A stretch of 64,000 bases of DNA from Sphingobacterium sp. SGR-19 (GTDB lineage: Bacteria > Bacteroidota > Bacteroidia > Sphingobacteriales > Sphingobacteriaceae): positions 62,001 through 126,000 of the forward strand of contig NZ_JAAKGS010000008.1 of the NCBI RefSeq assembly GCF_011043555.1, in the 5' to 3' direction. The position numbers and the translations under genes were made by a program. Positions 54,223 to 63,905 of this stretch are shown here, piece after piece. Positions within the stretch are counted from its first letter, which is position 1; each line of letters begins with the position of its first letter. A model generated the notes under the pieces. The model searched no databases. It was not told the origin of the DNA and was given only the letters and a program-made list of their open reading frames with translations.

Positions 54223-55773
54223 TTAATTTACCGCTCGCCAATTGATGTCCTTTACCTTGATCATATCGGTCCAGGTGCTGTTTTCCTGTGGAAGTAATTC
54301 CACTATGTTCGGATCTGAACCTACAAGGAAGCGACGTAGAGTACCCTTAGTTTCGCTGTTATAGGTAGCGATATAGAGACTATTCGCTAAGTGGTCGATT
54401 TGTGTGTCAAATTTCAACATGGTGATTTCATCTGTGCTAAGTTCAGGATAGCTATAAATTTTTTCGAACCCAGGATTATAGTCATACGCATATAATTTAT
54501 TGTTTGCGGAGTAGAAGATCACGGTACGGTTGGAAGAAAAAGCATAAAAGTCTGCTTTATCAAAATCTGTTGCAATCGGCTTTATTGTATATGCAGCGCG
54601 TTTGCCCGGGTTGGTCCCGTTCGCATAAAACTTATAGACATGATGTGTATTATCTGTATCCTTCATAATCGCGAACGAGTTTCCATGGGTAGAGCCGTCG
54701 TCGTTATTACGCGTATTTTCGGCGTACACCAATGTTCGTCCTGCCGGTTGGTTCCAGGGGAAGGGGCCGCCGTCATCCGGCAAAACCGTTGAAGATGTTG
54801 CAATCGCTATACCAGTGTAATTAAGAAAGCGTTGATTTTGCGTATCGTACCACATTATCGAGTTCATGCTGCCAATAGGATAGAGTAAATACGGGGCGGC
54901 TGGAATTCGTACCTGGGGTGCGGACGCCAATCGATTAATCGGATTGTTGAAGAAGTCTCCTCCGGACAAAACTGGTGCACCCGCAAATACATCGCCTCCT
55001 GTGGTTACCATTGCCCGATACACGCTACTGCCAATTGCGCCGGCTGCTGTGCGTATTTGAGGTGCTAAGACGACGGGATTTAGCGTCTCAGGATCTATGT
55101 CTTCTGATATATATAATATCCGACTGAAATTATTGTTCGCCGTAGCGGTTAGTGTCGAGCGATCCAGATAGTAGGATCCGGATTTAGTGAATGCCCATAG
55201 CTTTCTGTAATTTGCCCCGCCACCCGTGTGTACTAGGCTGATGGGATCTTTTAGGGGAGGAAGCCCGCTTGTTGAAAGAATTCGCCTGATATGAACCGTA
55301 TCTGTTAGCATAGCGAGCATTTCAGCCTCGGCAAAGCCTTGTTCGTCTTCTCCTATAATGAGTAAACCTTTAGAATAAGCCGTGCTGACGATAAGGCGTG
55401 TATTCGCAATCCAAGTGACGCCGGTCTGTTTATCAAGCGCTCGATAATACAGATTGAATTCACCTGGCTCCAGTCGTACCGCATAATCGAGGTTACGTTC
55501 GCGACCAATTGTATCACGCACTGTTTTTTCTTCCCTTTCTAGTTCCAATATCCACAAATAGCTGTAGTCTCCTGTATCTTCATCGTGTATAGTCGCATCG
55601 ATGTCAGGGTGAATGTGTAATGTGTCTATGCCTGTACGTAATATATATTCACTTTCCACCCCCAGGATTGTTAACTCATTAATATCTGAATATTCGTAAT
55701 TCCCCAAATCTTTGCTACAAGAACTAATCGCCATTAAAGACAAAACTGCTATGGAGTAAATAAGTAATTTCAT
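54223..55773 (-). CDS. PKD-like family surface lipoprotein
   Basis: A 516-residue lipoprotein (lipobox ISSC). The N-terminal 120 residues contain PKD/immunoglobulin-like sandwiches (YSYLWILELEREEKTVRDTIGRERNLDYAVRLEPGEFNLYYRALDKQTG). The rest reads as a propeller of weak repeats (GLLIIGEDEQGFAEAEMLAML, MLKFDTQIDHLANSLYIATYNS). This architecture, usually called PKD-like family lipoprotein, accompanies SusCD plus DUF4843 in many Bacteroidota loci. It is probably a surface ligand-binding protein; the ligand is unknown. Confidence 0.82.
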   Translation of the reverse strand: MKLLIYSIAVLSLMAISSCSKDLGNYEYSDINELTILGVESEYILRTGIDTLHIHPDIDATIHDEDTGDYSYLWILELEREEKTVRDTIGRERNLDYAVRLEPGEFNLYYRALDKQTGVTWIANTRLIVSTAYSKGLLIIGEDEQGFAEAEMLAMLTDTVHIRRILSTSGLPPLKDPISLVHTGGGANYRKLWAFTKSGSYYLDRSTLTATANNNFSRILYISEDIDPETLNPVVLAPQIRTAAGAIGSSVYRAMVTTGGDVFAGAPVLSGGDFFNNPINRLASAPQVRIPAAPYLLYPIGSMNSIMWYDTQNQRFLNYTGIAIATSSTVLPDDGGPFPWNQPAGRTLVYAENTRNNDDGSTHGNSFAIMKDTDNTHHVYKFYANGTNPGKRAAYTIKPIATDFDKADFYAFSSNRTVIFYSANNKLYAYDYNPGFEKIYSYPELSTDEITMLKFDTQIDHLANSLYIATYNSETKGTLRRFLVGSDPNIVELLPQENSTWTDMIKVKDINWRAVN

Positions 55774-55833
55774 TAAATTTCAATTATTGTTAATTTGAAA
55801 ATGCTATTATATGCTAGTTTCTTATTTTTATGA

Positions 55834-56685
55834 CTACGGGCCAGGAACCCATGGAACGCCGATATAAGAAGTCCAGGGGACACTACCGATAAACATGAGC
55901 CGGCCATCATCTTCTAATATTGGATCGCCTGCGTTGTAGCGTTCGATTAAGATCTTCGAGGCATCGCTTCCAATAAGCAGAGAGCGTGCTAGCGGCATGC
56001 TCTCCTCGCTTGCAAAGTCTTCGTAGGTTAAATCCAGATTCTCAATCAAAAATTCCATTTTTTTCCGAGTGAAGGCACCGAACAGCCCGCTTTCAAGGTT
56101 ACCATTTCGTATTGTACCTCGCCAGATCTCAGGTTCTACCATGATATCATTTATCCTTAGCGTATGTAAACTGGCGTCAAATTCTTCTACGGTAGCACCG
56201 CCGTCAAGAGAGGGGATGGCGTCCCATTCGGGGAAAGCCAAGGCGAGGTCATCACTGCCAGTTAAACGTAGGCCCAACGTTTTTGGCTCTTCTTCCAGAT
56301 CCGGTGTACGCTTTAAGCGCACCTTAACTGTTGTGGATACTGCTCTTGCGGGAATAACCCATTCACGCGCAATGGCTTCGTAATGCTGATGCAGGATGGC
56401 CGTTGTCGAATCGGGATTTACATCTACAAAAAAGACGCGATCATAATCTTTTACAGGTCCTGTAATAGCAATTTTTATTGGAATCTCAACTTCTTCTAGC
56501 CCAATCCTTACAAAATCTACATTGGTGTAAGGTTGATACGGCCAAGATTCTGGAGACCGATTGCTGTCACCGTGTTGCACGGCAAAATAGACGCCTTCCC
56601 GTCCTTCATACTCCATTAATTCTTTTTCGCAACTCATGAACGCTGCAGCTTGAAAAAGTAGGATAAACATTAATATTATTTTCAT
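55834..56685 (-). CDS. DUF4843 surface lipoprotein
   Basis: A 283-residue lipoprotein (lipobox FMSC). The repeated beta-sandwich pattern of DUF4843 is seen: EGREGVYFAVQHGDSNRSPES ... VEIPIKIAITGPVKDYDRVFFVDV ... HYEAIAREWVIPARAVSTTVKVRLKRTPDLEEEPKTLGLRL. A C-terminal part carries WRGTIRNGNLESGLFGAFTRKKMEFLIE and a tail ending WTSYIGVPWVPGP. Its function is not known; it is always found with SusCD and PKD-like partners. The gene lies between susD (19 nt) and the PKD-like gene (60 nt). Confidence 0.8.
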   Translation of the reverse strand: MKIILMFILLFQAAAFMSCEKELMEYEGREGVYFAVQHGDSNRSPESWPYQPYTNVDFVRIGLEEVEIPIKIAITGPVKDYDRVFFVDVNPDSTTAILHQHYEAIAREWVIPARAVSTTVKVRLKRTPDLEEEPKTLGLRLTGSDDLALAFPEWDAIPSLDGGATVEEFDASLHTLRINDIMVEPEIWRGTIRNGNLESGLFGAFTRKKMEFLIENLDLTYEDFASEESMPLARSLLIGSDASKILIERYNAGDPILEDDGRLMFIGSVPWTSYIGVPWVPGP

Positions 56686-56704
56686 ATCGCTATATTTCGT
56701 GAGT

Positions 56705-58171
56705 TTAGTTTCTTTGTGAGGTTTCGCTATCGGGCAACGGAACCGTATAATTATTCAAAACCATTGTTTTGACGCCCGTTATGGTAGCGTGATTCGGTAT
56801 CGACTGGTAGGCATTCCGTTTGTAAAAAAAGAACTGTTGCCCTTCGCCAATCATTTCCCTTCTGTACTCCCTGCCGATCTCTAGCTTTAGTGCTCCCTCT
56901 GTCGCTGGCGCGAGGTTAACCGTATTCCGCGCGATCCTCAACGCGTTCAGATACTCCGTTGCGATGGTTAGGTCTGGATGGCACTCTGCGGCAATCAGTA
57001 ATAATTCGGAAACCCGGATTAATGGGATCATGTACCTTCCCGGACCGTCCACAATGTCGGCATATTTCATATTGGTCGTAGCGGATTCCGTAGCATTAGA
57101 TGCCGTTTGCCAAATCCGCCTACGGTAGTCGTTCCCGTCATCGTACATTTCGTCGACGCGCGCTCTGTTCTCATCGCCAGCACTAAACGACAGCTTGCTC
57201 GTCGGCGTTAGATTTACGCTGAAGAGCCTGTCATACATTTGGTCCCGGTTGATGTCATACAAGGCAAACATCACCTCAGAACTAAACAAGCGATCTGGTG
57301 CGTTCGGATCGGTCGCTTGCGTGAAGGTCACGAAGGGAAAAACCGTTTGTTCCTCAGCAAATACTTCCTCCAGTACTTCTGTCGCTTGCGTCAGCGCATC
57401 TGCTTTATTATTTTGCCATAAATAAGCGCGCGCTAATAGCACTTTTGTTGCATAGTAATTTAAACGATATTGACGATAATAGAGATCGTTAGATCCCGAA
57501 GGGTTATTCCCATTGCGGACACCTTCCGTGCGTATCGGATCGGTATCTGCCATCAGTGATATAGCAGTTTCAAGATCAGCCACTACTTGTACCATGATCT
57601 CTTCAGATCCAAGCAAAGGAGCTATATCGTATCCAGTTTTATTAACGTAAGGGATAGCCAAAGTTGCCTTGTTTTCTTCGGTATAGATTGGCCCGAACAG
57701 GCGCAACATGTCCAAATGCAACATCGCGCGCAAGGCCAATGTCTCCCCTTTAATAATGCCATAAAACGGCTGAGGAAGTACCTCGCTAGGTTCATCACCG
57801 CAATTCTCTAAGATAACATTGCAGTTAGCAATCAATTCATACGCTTTACGCCAAGCGTCATCAAATGTAGTCTTTACATTTTCTTGCGTATAGGCAAACG
57901 TAGCGTAGTTTTGATAGTTATGCGTAGAACTACTTATAAAATAGTATTGACCAAGAACATCTATTGCTCCTGTAGTCATTGTTTGTCCGTATAAGGATTC
58001 ATGTGTCATTTCCACATACACACCGTTCAAAGCTTTGAGATAACCTTCTATGTTGACAAAAAGCTGATCTTCGGTAAGGCGGTCAGTAGGTTTCACATCT
58101 ACCCACTTACTGCACGAATGCGTGAGTAAATACAGGAAGAAACAAAAATATAATCTGTATATTGTTTTCAT
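56705..58171 (-). CDS. SusD/RagB-type lipoprotein (third locus)
   Basis: A 488-residue surface lipoprotein (lipobox THSC). SusD traits are the short helical start (TEDQLFVNIEGYLKALNGVYVEMT), AWRKAYELIANCNVILENCG, ALRAMLHLDMLRLFGPIYTEE, AILLARAYLWQ-like helices, and the C-terminal PLIRVSELLLIAAECHPD, LEIGREYRREMIGEGQQFFFYKR. It is much shorter than the two PUL-type SusD proteins in this window, typical of loci that import peptides or other small ligands rather than long glycans. It starts 13 nt after its susC. Confidence 0.92.
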   Translation of the reverse strand: MKTIYRLYFCFFLYLLTHSCSKWVDVKPTDRLTEDQLFVNIEGYLKALNGVYVEMTHESLYGQTMTTGAIDVLGQYYFISSSTHNYQNYATFAYTQENVKTTFDDAWRKAYELIANCNVILENCGDEPSEVLPQPFYGIIKGETLALRAMLHLDMLRLFGPIYTEENKATLAIPYVNKTGYDIAPLLGSEEIMVQVVADLETAISLMADTDPIRTEGVRNGNNPSGSNDLYYRQYRLNYYATKVLLARAYLWQNNKADALTQATEVLEEVFAEEQTVFPFVTFTQATDPNAPDRLFSSEVMFALYDINRDQMYDRLFSVNLTPTSKLSFSAGDENRARVDEMYDDGNDYRRRIWQTASNATESATTNMKYADIVDGPGRYMIPLIRVSELLLIAAECHPDLTIATEYLNALRIARNTVNLAPATEGALKLEIGREYRREMIGEGQQFFFYKRNAYQSIPNHATITGVKTMVLNNYTVPLPDSETSQRN

Positions 58172-58184
58172 AATTACTTATCTA

Positions 58185-61100
58185 TTAAAATCGAACTGCT
58201 GCTGAAAAGGATACCGATCGTGCAAACGGATAATCAATACCACGTTCATTTTTTATTGTTGAGATATGAAAAATATCGTTCATATACGCTCTAAACGTCA
58301 CGGATGAGGCACGTATGGATTTTAACCAGGTTGCCGTTGTATTTTCGTAGCCCAAAGAAAATGATTCCCCAATGAGTTGATTGTTATCTTCGACAAAACG
58401 AGAAGACATGGGGGTAGTCTCAGTACGTGAAATTGCTTTAAAGCGCGCTTCGTCACCCGGCTGTTTCCAACGTTCGTATAGGGCACGTTTATCTTGGTTT
58501 AGCGAGACATTCTGCATGGATATATTCTCGACCTTCTCATAAAGCGTTTGCATAAAAGCTTGCCCGCCGACACGGAACCTTAAGTAAGCCGAAGCTGTAA
58601 AACCTTTATAGAAAAAATTTGTTCCGATTACCCCTTCCAGATTAGGATCGCTATTTCCAACGACGACCTCATCTTGATAGTTGTGCACAAAGGTCTGTTC
58701 ATCATGGCGGTTTAGGAATATTTCTCGCCCAGTAGCGGGATCTATACCGACCGAACGGACAGCCCAAAGATCCGAAGGACTTCCGCCATCGTAGTAACGA
58801 ACAAGATTACGACTTTTATTGGCTTCGTTAAAGCTACCCAACTTATTCCCCATTTTTTGATATTCATCTTTGAGTTGACGTATATTAAGATTGACACGCC
58901 ATCTTAGTTGGCTACGATTAATGACGGCGTAGTCAGTAATGAAGGTAAAACCACGCGTAATTTGCTCACCTATATTTTGTGCAATGCTGGTTACGCCGGT
59001 AGACGATGGAAGCGAAACGATGACGAGCAACGGATCGGTATTTTTAACAAAGTAATCTGCATTAATTCTCAATCGGTTGTCAAATACTGTTAGATCAAAA
59101 CCGATATTTCGATCTAATGTAGTTTGCCATTGTAGACTCCTATTCCCCATGTTACTAATTAATGTGCTGGCTCCAAAAGGATTGCGGTTTTCGTTGTTAT
59201 ACCGGTAAAGGCGCATGGAGATATAGTCGTCAAAGTTTTGATTACCAGGGTTACCGATTGATCCACGCAGACGAATCTGGTTAACCCAATTTAGGTTACG
59301 CTCTTTGATAAATGGTTCGTTGTGTATATTCCACGCCAAACCAGTTGACCATATCGTAGAGAATTGTCGCTCAGACCCAAAAACAGAGGAGCCATCGGAA
59401 CGCAACGTAGCATCGAGGAGATAACGTTGATCATACGCGTACCCTGTATTTAAGAAATAGCTTGCGCCACGGCGTTTCGAATCTTGATAATCCGCACGCT
59501 GTCCTTCAGGATAAGCTAGTGCAAAGTTTGGATTAGAAAATTCATCATCTACGAATCCACGAACCTGATAAGTACTTTGTAAACGTGTCGCTTGTTCCAT
59601 TCGGAAACCGGAGACAGCATTTACCATATGCTTTTCGGCAAAAAGTTTCCCAAACGTTAGCGTGAAGTCACCATCATAATTGGTTGTTCTACCATTGGTT
59701 TCGTCATATCTTCCCTTACGTAAGACATCTGTTTCTTCGAATTCACTGTTAAATGGAGATCTGAATATTTCGCCACGATTTCTAAAACTACGGATGCCGA
59801 ATCGGGCACGTGCGCGTAGATGCTCCCTTATACGTATTTCAGCCTCTAAATTGTTCGTAAAACCTTGCGTTCGTTCTTCATCGATGTTTAAGTTACTCAG
59901 ATCGTAGAGTGGACTATATACTTTAACCGTCTGCGGTCTGAACGCATCGTCATAATATGTGTAATTTTCCAGTAGCTTATTGGGACGTCCGGACGCGTCA
60001 TATTTTCGATAGTACGGGTTTGCACGTGAAAAACTGGAAAATGGGACAGTTTCTCTGTTGGCCTGAACATTATCTACGCTCAGCGAGTTGTTTATAGCGA
60101 AATTACCCTTTCTATAGAGTAAACGTATATTCCCGTTTGTCGCTTGTCGATCAGAACCCTCCATCACCCCTTTTGTAATTCCGTGGTTAACGGAGACGCT
60201 GTAACGAAGATTCGCATCACCACCTTCGGCAAAAAGCGTGTGTCGCTGGGTCAACGCTGTACGTAGGGGTTCATTAGGCCAATAGGTATTCACACCGCGA
60301 CGAACTTCCTTCAGTCGGTTGTTGTAATTTGCCTCACTGGCTGGGTTGGCGCCAACTAGTAAATTTCCATCTTCATTCAACAAACCATAGAAGCCCGACA
60401 AAAGTTCGAATTGCAGCTTTTCTTCCGCATTCATTAAATTATAGTCTGTTAAATCTGCAAAATTTACGGAGCCATTTAGGTTGTAATTGATGCGTAGTTG
60501 TCCAGGTACTGGTCGTTTCGTCTCGACCACAACGACACCGTTTGCAGCCTTTGAACCATAGATGGCCGTCGCAGAGGCATCCTTTAATAACGTAATGCTT
60601 TCTACGCGATCCATGCTCAGATCGCTGATGATCTGTAATGTACTCTCAAAACCATCAAGAATAAACAAAGGCTGATTTGGATCTGAGCTAAATTCGTCGG
60701 TTACACCAATAATACTGCTTTTGCCGCGTATTTCGATATTGGCCATTCGGTTGGGATCCGATCCAAATTGATTGTTATCAATAACAGCAAAGGAGGGGTC
60801 TAATGTTTTTAAACTTTGAAAAACATTTTGATTGCCTACCATCTGCAACTCTTTGGCCGTATAGGTAGCCGATGATCCGGTAAAACTTTCTTTTGTCCGT
60901 TGATAGATCCCGGTAATGACCACATCTTTAATAGCATCGGCAGCGGGTTCCAATTGGACGGACAAGCTTTCTTGACCTTTATACGCAATTTCCAAGGTCT
61001 TCATTCCAATATAGGTGAAAACTAAAGATGTTTCTTCATTTCCATTTGGAAGGACGAGTCTGAAGCGTCCCTTGCTATCGGTGCTGCTGCTCAGCTTAGT

Positions 61101-61541
61101 TCCTTTAACCTGCACGGTGACACCTTCAAGATGTGCTTTGGTCTCCGCGTGCTCTACGGATCCTACGATTAAGCGTTGCTGCACTTCAGCCTTAAGGACC
61201 GGGACGGCGGGCGTGGGTCTCGCTTTCCTAGAAAAGGAAATGGTTTTATCTTCTAGCTGATACGCGATAGATTGATTGGCTGTAATTTGTCCCAAGAAAG
61301 CCGTTAATTGCACGCCTCGCACATCGACAGTGACGGGTTTGGCTTCTTCCAACAAACTTTTGGAACTGAATACCGTATAGCCTGTTTGTTGCCGGATAGC
61401 TTCTACAATACGGCTAAAGGGAATGTTTTTTCCTTTTAGCGTAATTTGCTGGGAATAGCTGGACGCACTTACTGTTAACAGTCCAGCCATAGTTAAGAAC
61501 ATGATGATCTTCATCACTCGTGTTAAGTAATTTATATTCAT
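58185..61541 (-). CDS. SusC/RagA-type TonB-dependent transducer with STN domain (third locus)
   Basis: An 1118-residue outer-membrane transporter. After a signal peptide (ending SYSQ) comes an STN domain (about 22-85: ITLKGKNIPFSRIVEAIRQQTGYTVFSS ... VQLTAFLGQITANQSIAYQLEDKTISF), which contacts the FecR-type anti-sigma factor. A carboxypeptidase-like domain and a SusC plug (LFILDGFEST, ITLLKDASATAIYGSKAANGVVVVETKRP) and barrel to VSFSAAVRF follow. The STN domain together with the sigma/FecR pair upstream suggests surface-signalling control of this operon. The start at 61541 (MNINYLTRVMKI) is preferred to 61571, as related proteins begin this way, but both are open. Confidence 0.92.
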   Translation of the reverse strand: MNINYLTRVMKIIMFLTMAGLLTVSASSYSQQITLKGKNIPFSRIVEAIRQQTGYTVFSSKSLLEEAKPVTVDVRGVQLTAFLGQITANQSIAYQLEDKTISFSRKARPTPAVPVLKAEVQQRLIVGSVEHAETKAHLEGVTVQVKGTKLSSSTDSKGRFRLVLPNGNEETSLVFTYIGMKTLEIAYKGQESLSVQLEPAADAIKDVVITGIYQRTKESFTGSSATYTAKELQMVGNQNVFQSLKTLDPSFAVIDNNQFGSDPNRMANIEIRGKSSIIGVTDEFSSDPNQPLFILDGFESTLQIISDLSMDRVESITLLKDASATAIYGSKAANGVVVVETKRPVPGQLRINYNLNGSVNFADLTDYNLMNAEEKLQFELLSGFYGLLNEDGNLLVGANPASEANYNNRLKEVRRGVNTYWPNEPLRTALTQRHTLFAEGGDANLRYSVSVNHGITKGVMEGSDRQATNGNIRLLYRKGNFAINNSLSVDNVQANRETVPFSSFSRANPYYRKYDASGRPNKLLENYTYYDDAFRPQTVKVYSPLYDLSNLNIDEERTQGFTNNLEAEIRIREHLRARARFGIRSFRNRGEIFRSPFNSEFEETDVLRKGRYDETNGRTTNYDGDFTLTFGKLFAEKHMVNAVSGFRMEQATRLQSTYQVRGFVDDEFSNPNFALAYPEGQRADYQDSKRRGASYFLNTGYAYDQRYLLDATLRSDGSSVFGSERQFSTIWSTGLAWNIHNEPFIKERNLNWVNQIRLRGSIGNPGNQNFDDYISMRLYRYNNENRNPFGASTLISNMGNRSLQWQTTLDRNIGFDLTVFDNRLRINADYFVKNTDPLLVIVSLPSSTGVTSIAQNIGEQITRGFTFITDYAVINRSQLRWRVNLNIRQLKDEYQKMGNKLGSFNEANKSRNLVRYYDGGSPSDLWAVRSVGIDPATGREIFLNRHDEQTFVHNYQDEVVVGNSDPNLEGVIGTNFFYKGFTASAYLRFRVGGQAFMQTLYEKVENISMQNVSLNQDKRALYERWKQPGDEARFKAISRTETTPMSSRFVEDNNQLIGESFSLGYENTTATWLKSIRASSVTFRAYMNDIFHISTIKNERGIDYPFARSVSFSAAVRF

Positions 61542-61713
61542 TAATTTTACCCTTGATTTAGGTTGGTGCAATATCTGCTTGTAGTGTTTAGGTAATTGTC
61601 GTAAATCAGATCACAAGGGAAAGGGTGGGGCCTTTCCTTCTTTTTTGATTTTACGTACAATCTGTTCGGATTGATTATTCGTGTTATTTCATAGGCATCT
61701 TGATTTTTAAGTG
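61542..61713. other. Gap between fecR and susC with a hairpin facing the wrong way
   Basis: A GGAAAGG/CCTTTCC stem (61618-61637) with a 6-nt loop is followed by a T run on the + strand, although all genes here run on the - strand. The ECF-dependent promoter of susC is expected in this gap; no TAnnTTTG box was found, consistent with a different sigma factor. Confidence 0.4.
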
Positions 61714-62880
61714 TTATAGTTTCTTTCCTTTAATGATAAGCTTGCGCTTGACAGAATCTAAGCTGTAGTTGATGTCGGCGACGTCGAGCACGCGTAGGAC
61801 AAGGCCTATGTTTTGATTGCGGAAAGCATCGCCTGCTAATTCGACAGCTGGCACTTGCCCTTCATAGGCAACGGTTAGATCATACCAGTGGCCAATTTCA
61901 GTCATTACTTCAGCAAAAGATTTACCATCAAAGCTAAACTTTCCGTCGCGCCAGGCCATGTAATTACGTGCATCAACCTGTTGAACACGTGTGCCTAAAT
62001 GCGTCGTAACAGCCTGGTCGCCTGGTGACAATAACACCTGCTTGTGTTGGTCTGTCAACGCTATTTTACCTTCGATGAGGGTGGTTTTGCTCGACGTTTG
62101 ATCGGGATAGGCGGAGATATTGAATTGTGTACCCAGTACGTCAATTTCTTGCTTACTGCTGACCACCTTAAAAGGTTTTTTTGATCCATCAGTTCGATAT
62201 GCAGACTGTACATCAAAGTACGCTTCGCCTTCTAGTTCGACAACACGCTGTTCATCCGTAAAATGGGGAGGGTATGTTAACTTAGAAGCTGCATTTAACC
62301 ACACCAGAGTGCCATCTGGCAAGGTGACCCGATAGGTGCCACCCCGTGGAGTCTGTAACACCAACTTTGCGACCTTATCATCGACATCATCTAATAAGCC
62401 GTCTGTTTGCACAGTTGTACCATCGTCGTAGGTGATGCCGTTGTTCACGACAATTCCATCCTGTGAGGTGCTGAGATTAATCTGTCTGCCGTCGGTCAAT
62501 GTAAGCGTAGCTTTGTTTCCTCCTGGCTCAATTGTCGTACGAACCGATGTAGAAGGTTCTACACTTTTGTTTACATAAACATGATTGGCCCAAATGCTTA
62601 TCGATATAATTAATGTTGCTACAGCAGCGATCCAGTAAAGCTTTCGAATATTATAACGATGGTAGGGTATGGTTTTATCTTCTTGAATTTTCGAAAGCAG
62701 GCCATCAAGCATCCGGATCTTTATCTGCTGGTAACTTTCACCATCGGACAAAGGTATAGTAACCGCAGTATCGTCATGACTGTTATACCAATCGATTAAA
62801 ACTTGTAACTCTTGGGGATTAATACTGCTATTTTTGAACTTATAAACTAATTGCTCAATATATTTAGGATCGTGGATCAT
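61714..62880 (-). CDS. FecR-type anti-sigma factor
   Basis: A 388-residue inner-membrane protein. An N-terminal anti-sigma helical part (1-85), a membrane helix (about 85-107: LYWIAAVATLIISISIWANHVYV), a FecR domain (about 170-270: LQTPRGGTYRVTLPDGTLVWLNAASKLTYPPHF, VVELEGEAYFDVQ, EIDVLGTQFNISAYPD), and a C-terminal DUF4974-type domain (FDGKSFAEVMTEIGHWYDLTVAYEG ... LRVLDVADINYSLDSVKRKLIIK). It sequesters the ECF factor encoded next to it until the STN domain of the liganded SusC relays a signal. It follows the sigma gene by 98 nt and precedes susC. Confidence 0.93.
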   Translation of the reverse strand: MIHDPKYIEQLVYKFKNSSINPQELQVLIDWYNSHDDTAVTIPLSDGESYQQIKIRMLDGLLSKIQEDKTIPYHRYNIRKLYWIAAVATLIISISIWANHVYVNKSVEPSTSVRTTIEPGGNKATLTLTDGRQINLSTSQDGIVVNNGITYDDGTTVQTDGLLDDVDDKVAKLVLQTPRGGTYRVTLPDGTLVWLNAASKLTYPPHFTDEQRVVELEGEAYFDVQSAYRTDGSKKPFKVVSSKQEIDVLGTQFNISAYPDQTSSKTTLIEGKIALTDQHKQVLLSPGDQAVTTHLGTRVQQVDARNYMAWRDGKFSFDGKSFAEVMTEIGHWYDLTVAYEGQVPAVELAGDAFRNQNIGLVLRVLDVADINYSLDSVKRKLIIKGKKL

Positions 62881-62978
62881 CTTTTTTTCTGCCTATCTAT
62901 TTATATAGACAGAAAAATAGGTGGTGAGGGTGATTCGGAATTACAATTTTTTTTAAAAAATTGATTTTACAAGGTAGA

Positions 62979-63566
62979 TTATTGAAAAAAAACAGGGATA
63001 AATATGATTGTGGTTAACAATTCCGTGTTATTACGGATATCTTTATTCGCTTTCTTTAAATGAGATTTAACGGTATTTTCAGAAAGGTGAAGTTTTTCAG
63101 CGATTTGTTTCGTAGAAAGACCTTCCTGTTGGCTTAAGGTAAATACCAATTTGCATTGTGCAGGCAAGGAATAAATCGCCTTGTCTATTTGTTGTGCTAA
63201 CTCTCGTGCAATCAGCTCGCGTTCCGGCGTGTCAAGGTTTACCATCTCAATTGGAGAATAACTTTCTGCCTTTAAACGTTCGCGGTGCCGGCGATCTAAA
63301 ATATTAAATGATTGATTGCGTACTGCGCGAGCTAAATAGTATGCAAGTTCATCTTTAGCCAAGGAGAAATCGTTGCGTAACTTCCATAATTTGCATAACA
63401 CGTCTTGAACGCATTCCTCCGCTTCTTCTAGATTACCTAATCGATTAAACGCAACAGCTAACATTTTTTCCCAATAGCGATTGTATATCTCAACTAACAC
63501 GCGTTCGTCACCACCACGTATAAGTTGGACTAACTCCCGATCGCCGTAAACCTTATAATCCACCAT
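62979..63566 (-). CDS. ECF-type RNA polymerase sigma factor
   Basis: A 195-residue sigma-70 family regulator. Region 2 (VEIYNRYWEKMLAVAFNRLGNLEEAEECVQDVLCKLWKLRNDFS) and region 4 (SLPAQCKLVFTLSQQEGLSTKQIAEKLHLSENTVKSHLKKANKDI) are clear and region 3 is missing, as in ECF sigma factors of the Bacteroidota FecI-like group. With the FecR, STN-SusC and SusD genes downstream it forms a cell-surface signalling unit controlling the third locus. Its own promoter is of the housekeeping TAnnTTTG type. The C-terminus ends in a hydrophobic tail (TTIIFIPVFFQ), slightly unusual for a soluble factor. Confidence 0.93.
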   Translation of the reverse strand: MVDYKVYGDRELVQLIRGGDERVLVEIYNRYWEKMLAVAFNRLGNLEEAEECVQDVLCKLWKLRNDFSLAKDELAYYLARAVRNQSFNILDRRHRERLKAESYSPIEMVNLDTPERELIARELAQQIDKAIYSLPAQCKLVFTLSQQEGLSTKQIAEKLHLSENTVKSHLKKANKDIRNNTELLTTIIFIPVFFQ

Positions 63567-63905
63567 TCCTCATGTATCTACTTGCTCTACAAACTTATAT
63601 ATATTTGCTTTTATATGCAATTATAATTACGTCGCGCGCCACATTCGACAACCAGCTCCGATATCGTTTATTATTCTCGGTACCGTATTGGTCGCACATC
63701 AAGTGGCTTTTGACCATGTCATCCTTAAATGATGTGCTGCTAGTCTGGACGAAGGCTGTACGGACATATAAGGCATTCCTCTACGCGAGTTTGTAACATA
63801 GAAGAACTCCCTGTATGGTTTTAAGGCAACTATGGTGTGTTACTTTACGAACACTACCTACGAAAAAAGGGAACATTAGCTTGGTAGGAGTGAAAATTAT
63901 CGTTA
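63567..63905. other. Intergenic region upstream of the sigma factor gene
   Basis: This 339-nt stretch contains the promoter of the sigma gene at its left end. I found no convincing gene: the longest open frame (74 codons, + strand, 63572-63796) has an atypical composition and overlaps the promoter. Confidence 0.5.
63590..63620 (-). promoter_or_regulatory. Promoter of the ECF sigma factor gene
   Basis: On the - strand, TTG (63620-63618), 20 nt, then TAAGTTTG (63597-63590) gives a full match to the Bacteroidota -33/-7 consensus, with a leader of about 20 nt before the ATG at 63566. Confidence 0.6.

Noticed and set aside
62944..62963. CAATTTTTT/AAAAAATTG hairpin between the sigma factor gene and fecR
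   Set aside because: Pure A/T stem with a 2-nt loop; expected in A/T-rich spacer and not a convincing terminator.
63572..63796. A 74-codon + strand open frame next to the sigma factor gene
   Set aside because: It overlaps the sigma factor promoter, has an unusual composition and no recognisable feature; treated as chance.
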